Of a DNA stretch of 64,000 nt, positions 1-13,830 are shown piece after piece. The notes under the pieces were generated by a model. The model worked only from the letters and a program-made list of their open reading frames with translations. It had not been told where the DNA came from and ran no database searches. Source of the DNA: Amblyomma americanum. Its lineage: Eukaryota > Arthropoda > Arachnida > Ixodida > Ixodidae. The translations under genes and the position numbers were made by a program. Location: NCBI RefSeq assembly GCF_052857255.1, contig NW_027526506.1:310001-374000 (forward strand). The letters run 5' to 3'. Each line of letters opens with the position of its first letter. Position 1 is the stretch's first letter.

Positions 1-448
1 ATTAGGAATTAACAGCAGCAAGTACATTGAGCTCGTCCCGGGTCGTTCGACACGATCCTAACATTCTTTAAAAGTGAAGGAATACTCATGCCGCACTGAA
101 ACATACAAGAATTCTTTCTTCCCCCGTACTGTACGGGAATGGAATGTCCTCAAAGCGAATGTTGTAGAGGCTTCTACTGTGGAGTCATTTACGGAGTCGC
201 TTAGGAATTCGTAACAATTTTGCAGCATTCAACATTTCCTTTTTTTTTCCCAGTGCTCATTTTGACGCCAGGCGTCGTCTAATATTGTATAATGTTGTTT
301 CTTTTCGTCGTTCATTTTTTCGGTATTGTGTGCTGAGTTGCGTGTACCTCAGGGAGGTTTTCTTTTTGTCAAAGTGTATTTTACACCCACTCCTGCTTAA
401 GGCTTTGCAATAAAGCCAGCAGTCTTCTGTAAATAAATAAATAAATAA
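1..448 (+). mobile_element. 3' end of a CR1-like LINE (truncated)
   Basis: The last part of a non-LTR retrotransposon ORF2, followed by its 3' UTR. Bases 84-230 read in one frame as KVKEYSCR..., then NSFFPRTVREWN and a stop at about 228. The FFPRTxREWN block is the usual C-terminus of metazoan CR1/Jockey-type reverse transcriptase proteins. A stop lies upstream in the same frame near 59, so the copy is decayed. The 3' UTR carries a GGCTTT/AAAGCC stem-loop near 401 and ends in an (AAAT)n tail at 431-448, as expected for target-primed reverse transcription. The 5' part lies outside the window or was never inserted. Confidence 0.8.
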
Positions 449-1715
449 CCCATAAAAATTAAATAAATCATCCATTAGACCTAAATATTAGGTTACACTT
501 TAATAAAGAAATAATAAAGATTTGTGTAAAGTTACATCCCAAGATTTCAAATATTTTTATCTTGAGTTTAGCATTTTTCAGTCAGCCAATGTGCACGAAT
601 GTCTCCTGTCCGTCGCAAGCTCTGAATCGTTTCGCAGTGAAACCTTCGCGGGATGTCGCAAGCCAACCAACCACGAAGCCAAGCAGTTCGCGAAGGGCGT
701 CCACAATATGTTGCATACGAACCTCGACACTTGCTTGAAAAAAGCAGATAGAGCGCGACACTTGATTTGCGACCACTAACTGTGCACGTGGCAGTGCATC
801 GCGAGAGGGGTCCGGTTTTACCCTCGCGTACAAGTCACCGTTCTGTGAACGATTCGCCGTCCGTTATATTAAACACTTTTCCTCATGCGTTGCGCCACTG
901 AAGTGCAAGGGTGGCTTCCTTGAAGCTGGGTCAAGTTACGAGCAACGTTGCAAGACGCGTTTCATGTCCGAATACGTCACAGGCGAAGAACGAAACTCCA
1001 TGTCATGCCTTTGAGGCGGAAGAGCTCCACGTATTAGCACGCGACGCTTGCGTGCGCGCGGAGTTGGCGCAAAGCCGAATTTCTCCGCAGACCAACAAAA
1101 CGCGCTTAAAGTTCCTGTAAGGAATTTCTTTTCTTTGGTTTTTTTTTTGTTTCAATGCGCCATTATTTTTCAGCAGCAACCAAAGGCCTGAGGAACACCA
1201 GCTGAGAAACGGCGTCTGGTGGTGCAGTGGCCCATTACGTAAAGAAGATTTCCGTGTTGGTTGCTCTCCGCGTATCATCGCATCAATCGTAATATTAACT
1301 ACTTAGCGGTGCTATAAGTATTAGTTTGTTTTTTTTATTTTTTAAACTGTATTGAAATAAGCAATATATCTGCAGTGATCGAGTTCCCCATTAGAAATGT
1401 ACTGAGTATCGTGCCGAATGGCTTTAAAAAAAGCTCGCAGCCTACGCCAGGATTACTCTGCTTCAGAGAATGCATCAAAATGTCCTTTTATGCTTTAGGC
1501 ACCTATCATCTTCGATAGATGTCAGACGCTGACGACGCGAAAGGAGCCACACGGGTAGGTTTCTAGGGGACAGACTAGGCTGTATATTACTGACTAAATG
1601 ATGTACCTTCTCGTTTGACATCTGTTAACGGAACTGCCATAGAGTTTGGCGTGTTCTGCGATGCTATCATTTGCGCCTGTAAATAAATGAGTTCTCGTTC
1701 TCGCTGAAGCTCATG
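449..1715. other. Unassigned spacer
   Basis: AT-rich sequence with no recognisable gene. The ORFs of 60-90 codons here have no family signature and overlap on both strands. Bases 1679-1705 (TGTAAATAAATGAG...) resemble a polyadenylation region of some other element, but I cannot place it. Confidence 0.5.
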
Positions 1716-2410
1716 TGTGGGGGCGTGGAACCGGTACGGACATGGCTGTACCATTCACGCACGCGCTGTTCTTGCTGCAGGCTTTGCTTCGTTCAAGTGC
1801 AAGCCAACCTTTCCTGAAGAATCAACTCAACGGCTTATCTGTACACCGGTCGCCGGACGGGGAATCATTCATCTGCCGGTCATGGAAAACTGCCAACTTT
1901 GACCGCAACGAAAGGGATCAGGAGGTGTGCTTCAACGCTGAATTTGGCTGCTGCCCGCTTCGGACCTACGAACCTTGGACCTATAGTCCTGTCGGCTACA
2001 GACTACAAAAGGCGCGGAACTTCACTCAGCAGTTGGGGCGTGGAACTGGTACGGACATGGCTGTACCATTCACGCACGCGCTGTTCTTGCTGCAGGCTTT
2101 GCTTCGTTCAAGTGCAAGCCAACCTTTCCTGAAGAATCAACTCAACGGCTTATCTGTACACCGGTCGCCGGACGGGGAATCATTCATCTGCCGGTCATGG
2201 AAAACTGCCAACTTTGACCGCAACGAAAGGGATCAGGAGGTGTGCTTCAACGCTGAATTTGGCTGCTGCCCGCTTCGGACCTACGAACCTTGGACCTATA
2301 GTCCTGTCGGCTACAGACTACAAAAGGCGCGGAACTTCACTCAGCAGTTGGGGCGTGGAACTGGTACGGACATGGCTGTACCATTCACGCACGCGCTCTT
2401 CTTGCTGCAG
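1716..2410 (+). repeat. Tandem 5' monomers of LINE A (period 315 bp)
   Basis: A partial unit (1716-1780) is followed by two full units at 1781-2095 and 2096-2410. The two full units look identical apart from one base near the end (CTGTTC versus CTCTTC). The period is 105 codons and one frame is open throughout, giving a 277-codon ORF that stops only at 2546-2548. Each unit ends in CTGCAG. Internal units continue with GCTTTG, the last with GTTAGT. In LINEs such as mouse L1, 5' monomers act as promoters; that role is inferred here. The last unit carries an ATG at 2372 in good context (GACATGG) that opens the frame MAVPFTHALFLLQ. Confidence 0.85.
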
Positions 2411-2548
2411 GTTAGTGGCACCGATTTTCATCGTAGGCACTCAGTATATGCGCTGCCGGTTCCACCCCCTGTGCTTTTTTCAAGTCTCATTTCTCATTCG
2501 TTCCGCCATAGTTGCTTGTGCCGAAAACGGCACCACTTCGTGTTATAG
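2411..2548 (+). other. Putative intron between the LINE A monomer and ORF1
   Basis: The donor is CAG|GTTAGT at 2411, exactly where the last monomer stops matching the others. The proposed acceptor is GTTATAG at 2542-2548. Removing this 138-bp stretch joins the monomer frame (start 2372) in phase with the hydrophobic run and 2A motif at 2549-2614. The polypyrimidine tract is weak, and an out-of-frame AG at 2511 is an alternative. Support comes mainly from element B, which has the same arrangement. Confidence 0.45.
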
Positions 2549-3290
2549 CACCGTTTTGCATTTTATTTTCTTCTTTTGCTTCTGTGCGGAGACGTTGAGC
2601 TAAATCCCGGGCCAGGCGATGAGACAGTTCTGCAACAGCTTCTAAGTGGTAAGCAGGAGATAAAAAACAAACTATCTGACATTGAACAATACCAAGCTGA
2701 AAATAAGTATGCAATGGCGAGCCTAAATGCCCGCATAACAAAACTAGAATCGGCAATAGCTAAGATAGATGAAATGCAAAACACCGTGTTACAGTGCAGA
2801 AAAAGCCGTGAAGTTCGGGGCACAAGGCTGCGTACGTAAACTGGATGACATTGAAAACCGCAGTAGACGATGCAATTTAGTGTTCTTTGGTGTTGAAGAT
2901 GAAGACGAACGAGAATCGCATCGGACAGTAGAAAAGAAAGTGAAAGACCTATGCTCATCCACTTTGAAATGCGACAGTATTGCAATTGAAAGGGCACATC
3001 GTTTAGGGAAGTTTTCAGAAGATCGACCTCGACCGATTATTGCTAACTTCCCTTCGTACAAAGCTAAGCAAGCGGTTTTGTCAAACGCGAAGGAACTTAA
3101 AGGATCCAAGATAAGCATAGCGGAAGATTTCTCTGCGACCGTTAGAATGAAAAGGAAGCGTTTGTTAGAATATAGTAAAAAAGTTAAAAAAGAAACCGAC
3201 AAAATGCATCTGAAATACGATACCATGTACCTAAACGGTATCAAGTATATATTTGATGAATCGCTTGACCAGGTAGCTCCTGCTCATTGA
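2549..3290 (+). pseudogene. LINE A ORF1 (2A leader, coiled coil, RNA-binding), frameshifted
   Basis: ORF1 proteins of LINEs bind element RNA. The leader is rich in Phe and Leu (FYFLLLLLC) and runs straight into GDVELNPGP at about 2588-2614, a 2A-type motif at which the ribosome skips the Gly-Pro bond. A heptad-like helical stretch follows to about 2800 (KQEIKNKLSDIEQY...). There the frame shifts by one nucleotide. The second frame (about 2800-3290) holds LDDIENRSRRCNLVFFGV, IERAHRLGKF and RPIIANF, which are conserved in L1/CR1-type ORF1 RRM and C-terminal regions. There is no ATG directly at the 2A frame, which favours a start upstream in the monomer or a non-AUG start. Confidence 0.75.
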
Positions 3291-3309
3291 CAAAAGTCGG
3301 CGAATCGCT

Positions 3310-6076
3310 CTCTTCTTTCGGTCTTGATTGTAAACTGTAGGAGCACTAAAAATAAAACATGATTTCACGGCCCTCCTTAACATGACTCGGCCCTCTGTGG
3401 TGCTCGGATCCGAATCCTGGCTTGATGAAACTGTTAGCGATACAGAAATTTTTCCCAGAAATTATGTTTGCTACCGGAAGGATCGAAACTGTCGTGGAGG
3501 AGGTGTCTTCATACTAAAAGACGAGGCAATTAACTCCAGGGTGCTTGAAATAGATGTTGGCCAAAGTGAGGCCATTTGGGCTCTCATTAGACTTGAAAAT
3601 GGCAAAACTGTTTCTTTACGTTCATTTTACCGCCCGCCGAGCGATCCGGTAAATGTTTTGCATGACCTGAATTATGCAATTGAGGCTGTAAAAACGGACT
3701 ACATGGTAGTGGGAGGTAACTTTAATTTTCCAGAACTTAGCTGGGGAGAGCAAGGGCCTACTTCGAGAGTACAGAGTGCGTCAACCAACGCAATCATTGA
3801 AATTTGCTGCTCTTATGCTCTGACTCAGTTGGCCCATGAGCCTACGCGTGGGGCTAATATTTTAGATCTGATATTAACGAATGCTCCCACTGCTGCGAGA
3901 CTTCCTGTAGTACCCCCAGGTATTAGTGACCATGATGTTGTTTTCTGCTAGATTAATTTACACTACGCAAAATTGCTAATTGTACTCGGCGACGCATTTA
4001 CAGCTATCAAAAAGACCGTACAAATGATATAGCACTTTCTTTAGATGCATATTACGATGTCTTCGAAACTTTAGCGGAAACCGAAAATGTGCAGACGTTG
4101 TGGAACATACTCAAAAATAAACGTCTCGAGTTGCGCGATCAATATGTGCCATCATGGATAATGACGCCTCGACGCAGTAGATCTAAGCCTTAGTGTAATC
4201 GAGAGGTGCGCAGGATCGCCAGGAAAAGGGCGACTACTTATGCTGCATATAAGAAATCACCTTCATTCCGCTTAAGCCAGAAACTGAAGCAAATAACTAA
4301 GGACATGAAACATGTGTTGAAAATAGAAAAAGATAAGTTCTTTGAGTCTTTTCCTTCAAGGATGCAGAAGCGCCCAAAACAACTCTGGCAACTTATCAAA
4401 TTGAATGGCAAAGATGCGGTGTCAGTTCCATCGCTCGAAGATAGCGGCAAGTTGATCCATATCGATCTTGCAAAAGCAAAGCTTTTCAACGAGTTCTTTA
4501 GCTCTGTGTTTGCTGGCCGCCTGAGCAGCCATCACGATAATGCGCAGAACCCCGATCTGAGCGCAGAACACATGCAAGACATCCTTTTTGATTTGCACGG
4601 AATTCAAACATTGCTAGGAAAACTGAATCCTTCGAAAGCCACGGGGCCAGACGGCTTACCATCTTCATTACTTTCTTCGTGCGCGGGCCCAGTATCAAAA
4701 TATTTGTTTCTTATTTTCACAAAATCGCTTCAAGAAAGTGCTTTACCAGATGATTGGAAATTTCCTCATGTCGTGCCAGTGCACAAGTCGGGGCCCCGTA
4801 GTATAGTTTCAAATTACCGTCCGATCTCACTAACGAGTATTAGCTACAAGATGCTTGAACATATCTTCTTTACAAACATAATGAATCCTTTGAACGCTTC
4901 TTCGTTACTATCCCACCAGCAACACGGTTTCCGCACTGGATTCTCTTGTGTCACGCAATTGACCGAATTTACATATGACCTGGCTGGTGCCTTGGACGAC
5001 GGATTCACTATTGACTGTTAATATTTCGATTTCCGGAAAGCCTTTGACTTAGTCCCCCATTCTTTACTGCTTGAAAGACTATCCTGGTACAACATAAATT
5101 GTTCAGTTATTGCCTGGATGAAAGAATATTTGCATTTGAGACGTCAAATAGTATTGTTAAATGGGGCGCAGTCTGATCAGGCAGACGTATCGTTTGGTGT
5201 ACCTCAGAGGTCGGTGCTGGGGCCACTCCTCTTTTTAATCTACATGAATGATATATGTTGCGGTATTTCTCCAAAAATGCGTCTGTTTGCAGACGATTGC
5301 ATTCTATACAAGGTCATTCATACTTCCGACGATCGCATTGCCCTGCAGAATGATTTATCCTTGATTACCAACTTATGCAATACTTGGCGCATGGATATTG
5401 ACGTGAAAAAATCTGTGTACATGTGTTTTACTTGAAAAAAAATTCTGATGACTTTTCATACTGTATTAACGCGGAAACATTGTCAAAAGTTTTAAAACAT
5501 AAATATCTTGGTGTATACTTTTCTGCAAATTTATCCTGGCGTCCCCATATAGATTACATTACAAGCAAGGCTTCCAGAGTACTGAGTTTTCTTCGCAGAA
5601 ATGCGAAGAATTTACCGCCCAATGCCAAAGAGCTCCTGTATAAAACTAACATTAGACCAGTACTTGAATATGCTTGCTGTGTCTGGGACCCTTGACTGCA
5701 GGTAGATATTCACAAGGTTGAAAGGACCCAGAATTTGGCTCAGCGATTTGTTAATGACAATTTTTCCAGGAATTTTAGCGTCTCCGCTGCAAAGAATAAC
5801 CTTGGATGGGAATCACTCAAGCAGCGAAGGAAACTTCTCAGACTAAAACTTCTCCACAATATCTTTCATAATAAAACTGGCATTAACCGGGAGCATTATC
5901 TGCGTCATCCCGACTATGTCTCACCGCGTCTTGATCATGCCTTCAAAATTAAAGAGATCAGGTGTAAAACGAACTTCTTCAAGATGTCCTTCTTCCCCCC
6001 AACAATTCGCGAATGGAATAAACTCCCACATGATATTGCTACCATTACCTCCCCTGATGTATCTTTTTCTTCTTAG
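3310..6076 (+). pseudogene. LINE A ORF2: endonuclease plus reverse transcriptase, broken
   Basis: AP-like endonuclease and reverse transcriptase of a CR1-like LINE. The endonuclease begins with LIVNCRSTKNK near 3324, then a frameshift, then GSESWLD, RGGGVF, YRPPSD and SDHDVVF, and a stop at 3949. The catalytic GDFN motif reads GGNFNFP near 3715, so the key Asp is now Asn. The RT part covers 4206-5021 (ATGPDGLPSS, NYRPISL, QHGFRTGFSC), a TAA stop at 5019 and YFDFRKAFD (motif A) just after it. Next come VPQRSVLGPLLF and FADDC at 5118-5435. The C-terminal parts are 5423-5695 and 5735-6076, ending SFFPPTIREWNKLP. Breaks at 3951-4205, 5021, about 5430 and 5693 make it a pseudogene. Confidence 0.85.
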
Positions 6077-6274
6077 CGAAATATGCATTGTAATTAAGCC
6101 GTTGTTTTTTTCTTCTTGTCTTTTTTTGTTTTTGTTAGTGTTGCCTGTATGCTTGTTTGATTCAGTTGCTTGCCTATTTGATTTTTATCTGCATTTGCCC
6201 CCCCCCTCCCCCCACTGTAATGCCTCACGGCACTGTGGGTATAGCGATAAACAATTTTTAAAAAATAAAAAAAG
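6077..6274 (+). repeat. LINE A 3' UTR with C-run and TGTAATGCCTCA motif
   Basis: A C-rich run at 6198-6213 is followed by TGTAATGCCTCA, a short stem (CCTCAC/GTGGG) and an A-rich end (AAAAAATAAAAAAA). Element B has a C-run plus the same 12-mer at the same place, so this is likely the part of the RNA its reverse transcriptase recognises. Confidence 0.65.
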
Positions 6275-8924
6275 TAGCACTAGCAGTATAAGGCGCGTTG
6301 GCCGGCTCTACGACGTACGGCGTTCGCACAGGAGCACGCACTCTGTGCACGGGTGCACCTATACACAGGTACACCTGTGCAGAGCGGCGGCTGGACGGAC
6401 AGAAATGGCTGTACATAGGAATCCGGGCAACGGAGGATAGGACATGGGAAAGTCAAAATCATCCGTGTAATGCGTTTCATGCAGTAGAACGTTGATGCTT
6501 CTCTTTGATCCAGATGATTCTGGGCACGTACTTTTGAGTAGGTGAGGTCGGCTACCCACAATTTCAGTTGAGCTTATCTTTCGTCTGCTATCTTTCCTTG
6601 TCTTCGTTTTCTTCCAAGAATACTTTGATAGCATCGACAGTCTAACCTCTTAGCCAAGGGGTAGCAGCGTACGATATATGAGTCGCTGATACAGTGAACA
6701 CTTTTAAAGGCTTGCGCACAGTTTATTGTTACCCAGGCTCATCCGCTGATGCACCCGATGAACAAAAATGCTTGGGCATGGGGAAACCGACAAAGTCAAA
6801 GTGGACATGAAAAGCAAAAATACAGCGCCCAAATAATTCCGTGCACTGCAACTGACGTGATTCCGGACTGTTATACGATACCGAGAGGCGCACTGTTGGG
6901 GATAAGACGGGTCACCATTGTGTTGTGTCGTAACCGAGAACCCGTCGTTGCAGTCGTAGTTATTATCCTGACAAAAGGCGAAATGAGCGGGACACCATGT
7001 AACAAATATAGCTTTCATAGCTTATTGAGTTGCTAAGCAAGCGGGCATAATAAACGGGTGTAGTTTGGAGGCGGTTGGGGATGGACTTTGCTATTCATGA
7101 ATGTCGGACTTGTTAGCTATTAGATTTGTTAGGCTACCCATACATGATTAGCGATGTCCATGTAAGTTTAGTAGAAGTTTTTCCTGTGCAGCTGAGACAA
7201 ATAGAGCAAGAGAAGACACTTCTTTCAAACTATCTTTTTATCTATAGTCAGGGTTCTGCACAAACGCCTGAAATGAAATCACTGTACGTTAGTCGAACGA
7301 AGTGTAGCAGAGAATGTTGATTGTGTTGCTGTGTCCCACGGAACGCAGTATGCTTGTTCGTAAAAGCTGAGACCCGTAGCTGCCAGACATCGGATCCTGG
7401 CTCTCGCTTTATTCTGCACTACTTTCTAGCCAGCTGGGAATACAAGTAGGACAGAAGCCCGCGGCACGGCAGCAGGCGACGCAACAAGTGGTCGTCTGCG
7501 TGCGCGCAAAAGAGCAGACGACGTCCGCTCCGCAGGCAGATGTCACCGCTGCCTCTGCCGCCGCCGGCATGCTCATATTTGGACATCGCTCGCTGTTACC
7601 AGGCGCGCCGAAGGCCCAATGGGGACCGAAAGTTTAGCCCCCTGAAAAAACGGCCGCGTCTTGTTTTGCACGACCGGCTCGGCCCGGCTTTTTGACGAAG
7701 GGAAGGCGACGGCAGACGGCCTCACTTCCTTCACTGCACTGAGTGGGGGCGCTAGTGATGCCGCCGCCGCCTGGCCGCCTCATTCTCGGCAAGTTCTCGC
7801 GGCATCGCGTCGCGAAAAAACAGCAGACGCCGGCCGGGCTGTTCCGCCGGCCGTCCTATCCGCAGCCTGGCGCCTGTTACTAGGACCCGCCATATCCCCC
7901 CCCCCCCCCCACACTCCAAGTTCTCCCTACTACGCCTCCCCCCCCCCTCCTCCCAACCTCTGAGTAGGTCCTTCGGATTGTCGCCGACACAGGGACACAC
8001 AGCTCAGCGCTTTCTTCACTGTTCTAACGCCAGTCCTGAGCCGGCTTCATTGAATGATGAAAGCAGTGTTCTGCTCAATTCGACCGTAGTATTTTGCCGC
8101 TTTTCGTGTGCTTTTCTTTCCAGGCAGCAAAATAAAGGACGTAGAGACACGACATGCCATTTTGGCACTTAATGCTGCGTAAGCATTGGATTCCTCCAAA
8201 GGAGTCTTATTTTGAATGAAGCTATGCAAACTTGATAGTTGAGCTTTGCACCTGACAGCTTGTCGGGGTAGCAGCGAAAGCCGACTTGCTAACGATACTG
8301 AACCCCGCCCGCCTGAGCGCCCCACCCCACCATCATTATTGCGGGCCCTATGGATTGCAGACCGTGCCGGCCTACAGCTGTGCATTTCGTTGCAGTGACG
8401 TATGCAAGACCAGCGCCGACTGCCTCGAAGAATCCGGTTTCATTGGCCTTGGTCGATTTCGGTCTGTTTTTATTTTTCGAGCGGAAAAGAAAGCGTGCTT
8501 AGTCTCGAATGACGACGCTCGTTGCTATGAGGCATGTCAGAGGTTGACGCAGCCGTGCGAACTACAGTGTCCGTGCAAACAATCCTATTTAATTTTTAGT
8601 CTAGTACTTCGCAGTTCCTGCCGGCGTGCGCCACAACCACTTACGCAGTTCTCTGTACGAAAGAACGGTATAATAACAATCTGCTGTGTCTTGCAGATGG
8701 CAAAACAACGCGCACGCACTCAGGCCCACTGCTGGACTTGACAGAAAGAATACCCATTTTTTCTGCACGAAGCCTGCATTCGGCTGTGACTTGACCGCTC
8801 CTGAAAATAGACTCGCTTAATATCATTATTCTCATTCTAGTACAATGTGAGCAGATTCCTAGATCAGGCTGAATGCTCGGATGCTCTAATTTATAATCAA
8901 ACTTGTTTGCAAAATTCGAGATCA
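6275..8924. other. Unassigned spacer, GC-rich in the middle
   Basis: No recognisable gene. Bases 7430-7980 are GC-rich with GCC repeats and C-runs near 7891 and 7939. Bases 6330-6390 contain imperfect GTGCAC/ACAGGTACACCTGT inverted motifs. The ORFs here are short and overlap on both strands, without family signatures. Confidence 0.45.
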
Positions 8925-9600
8925 GTGCATAAATGCAGTCACAAACATTAAATATCTTGGCCTGACAATTACTACCAATCTTAAATGGGATATGCATCTC
9001 AATGCTATAGGCTCGAAATCATTCACGAAATCATACTACCTAAGCAAGAAATTAAAAGCGTCCCCATCCAGCGTAAAACTTGAACATATCGCACTACGAA
9101 TCTACCAGTCCTAGAGTACGCCTCTGTTGTGTGGGATCCTTACCATGTCAAAAATATCGAGCAGGTGTAGCGCATCCAACGTCATGCAGCCAGGTTCATC
9201 TCATCCGATTACCGGAAACGTTCTTGCGTTACTAATATGTTGAGGCAGCATAAGTTGGACCCGCTCCAGATGCGCAGACAGATTTCCAGGTTAAAATTTT
9301 TGCACTTACTATGTCATAACAAAACAGGATGGCCACGTGATTCGTATTTACTTTCTGCACCCCAAAGATCATCAATGCTAAACCACACAAAAGTGATAAG
9401 GCCATATAATTCCAGGACTAAGCAGTTCCAAAAATCTTCTTGCACATGCACAATCGAACAGTGAAATCGCATGCCTCCTTCGATTGTTGAATGAGCTAAC
9501 ATTAATACCTTTGAGCGTTCTGTGTAAACTTACCTTTTGTAACCCTCTCCTGCCTGGGTAGCACTGCTGCCAGCAGTATCTGGAAATAAATAAATAAATA
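8925..9600 (+). mobile_element. CR1-like LINE 3' fragment
   Basis: The reading VTNIKYLGLTITTNLKWD near 8937 is the conserved block after the RT fingers and palm (xYLGxxxxxxLxW) in CR1/Jockey-type ORF2. Stops near 9112 and 9170 break the frame. LDPLQMRRQISRLKFLHLL and CHNKTGWPRDSYL follow at about 9255-9350. The 3' end carries a CTGCTGCCAGCAG stem near 9567 and an (AAAT)n tail at 9582-9600. Tail and stem are like those of the fragment at 1-448, so the two are probably related families. It is 5'-truncated and dead. Confidence 0.8.
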
Positions 9601-10330
9601 AATTGCAGTTGATCTTCGTCCGTTTAACCTTTCAACAAGGAAATCACACATTTGTCATGTTACGACTGGAATGATCGCAAGGCTGGGGCCCGCTGGTCAC
9701 CGAGTGCATGGCTCAAAGATAGACATTTTTCATTTAAATACAAAGCTTACGTGATTATGGAGGGGTAGGCCGCCGGGATCGCAGCCGGTTTCTGTTGGCA
9801 CGGTAAGTAAACGCTTCCTATTTGCTGACGCATGATGTAACCTCAAGCACCTTATTAGATACCTAATTTTGAAGTGGCAGCTACGTTTTAGTTTGTACAC
9901 GCCTGTTTTTTTTTACTCACTTATTACACCGCGAGAGGGAAAGTGTGGCCAGCAACGACTTCATATGCCAACGTCTCCTCAAATGACGTCCAAAGATAAT
10001 AGAAATAAACCTCGAATATAAAGCGCAAGCTATCACATCTGCGGAACAATCCTGGAGCCAGATTCGCTTCCTCAAGTTCGTGCCTCAATTTACCAGTCCC
10101 TATACAGCCTGTTTCACAGACGTCATTCGCGCTGTTAATCGTGTCGGTGAAAGACGCTGGCTTGTAAGCCGCGCGCAGAGACGGCAGCCTGTCTTCGGCT
10201 CGAAACGGAAAGCGACGCCTGTCTGACTCTCGCTCGAACAGCCACTGATTGCAGAGTCAGTTAACAGTTGGCGAGCTATGTGTATATATATATAGCAGAC
10301 AAGGCAAATGAAATGAGAGGCTCCTTTGAC
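9601..10330. other. Unassigned spacer
   Basis: No gene, RNA or clear repeat recognised. A short (TA)n tract lies at about 10280-10292. Confidence 0.4.
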
Positions 10331-10522
10331 GGTGCATAGGGGAATGTTTGTATTTTTTATTTGTGATTCCAATCAATTGGCTTAAAGATAATGACTTATA
10401 AAGCAGCAGACACAACAACCATGCCGGCGGCCGGCGGCGACATGGTTGTTTCTATTTTTTTATTTGTAATGCCAATTTATTTGCATAACAAATAAAAAAA
10501 CAGAAACATTCCCCTATGCACC
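10331..10522. mobile_element. Foldback MITE (192 bp)
   Basis: The ends are perfect inverted repeats: GGTGCATAGGGGAATGTTT at 10331 and its complement ending at 10522. A/T-rich arms continue on both sides. The centre is a second hairpin, AACAACCATG at 10414 paired with CATGGTTGTT at 10441, around a CCGGCGG repeat. There is no coding capacity, and no convincing target-site duplication is visible. It ends 31 bp before the long TG tract. Confidence 0.7.
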
Positions 10523-10549
10523 TGGGTTTCGGTGACTGTTGGCTTCCTT

Positions 10550-13639
<3,090 letters not shown>

Positions 13640-13830
13640 AACTACCGCAGTGGCTGTTCAGTGGTTGCCTTTTTGCTGCTATGGAACTTTGTCGCAGGTT
13701 CCATACCACACGTGACGGACGCCGTGCTTTTAGCCGCCGTTGTCGATTCTGCTGCCCAGCGCGGCTGGACACCATCCGCGGCTACCGCATATTCTTGGAG
13801 GCGAGATGTAAAAACACCCGTTAATTCGTT
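13640..13830 (+). mobile_element. tRNA-derived SINE, diverged
   Basis: CAGTGGCTGTTCAGTGGTTGCC, with CAGGTTCCATACC about 40 bases later, resembles the A-box and B-box parts of a tRNA-derived head. It is followed by GCGGCTACCGCAT and GGCGAGATGTAAAAACACCCG, a layout like the SINEs at 28560 and 36774. The match is imperfect, so this is an old copy. Confidence 0.45.

Larger units (their letters stand above)
1716..6274 (+). mobile_element. CR1-like LINE, element A (near full length, decayed)
   Basis: In order: 315-bp 5' monomers (1716-2410), a putative intron (2411-2548), a 2A motif with ORF1 (2549-3290), ORF2 endonuclease and reverse transcriptase (about 3310-6076), and a 3' UTR. The 3' UTR has a C-rich run at 6198-6213, then TGTAATGCCTCA and an A-rich end at 6274. 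ORF1 has one frameshift. ORF2 has at least three in-frame stops, frameshifts and a missing endonuclease aspartate, so the copy cannot move by itself. Element B at 17932 has the same layout and the same 3' motif but differs in sequence, so A and B are related families rather than copies of one family. Confidence 0.88.

Noticed and set aside
1781..2410. CRISPR-like array
   Set aside because: Only two 315-bp direct repeats without spacers, in a eukaryotic LINE.
1715..2548. A 277-codon ORF taken as a separate gene
   Set aside because: It is the tandem monomer region of LINE A plus the putative intron; its repeated peptide reflects the DNA repeat.
2588..2614. 2A motif as evidence for an integrated RNA virus
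   Set aside because: It is embedded in a LINE ORF1 with coiled coil and RRM-like parts, next to a LINE ORF2. 2A motifs are known from several non-LTR retrotransposons.
2563..3244. Minus-strand ORFs of 144 and 151 codons
   Set aside because: They are shadows of LINE A ORF1 on the other strand.
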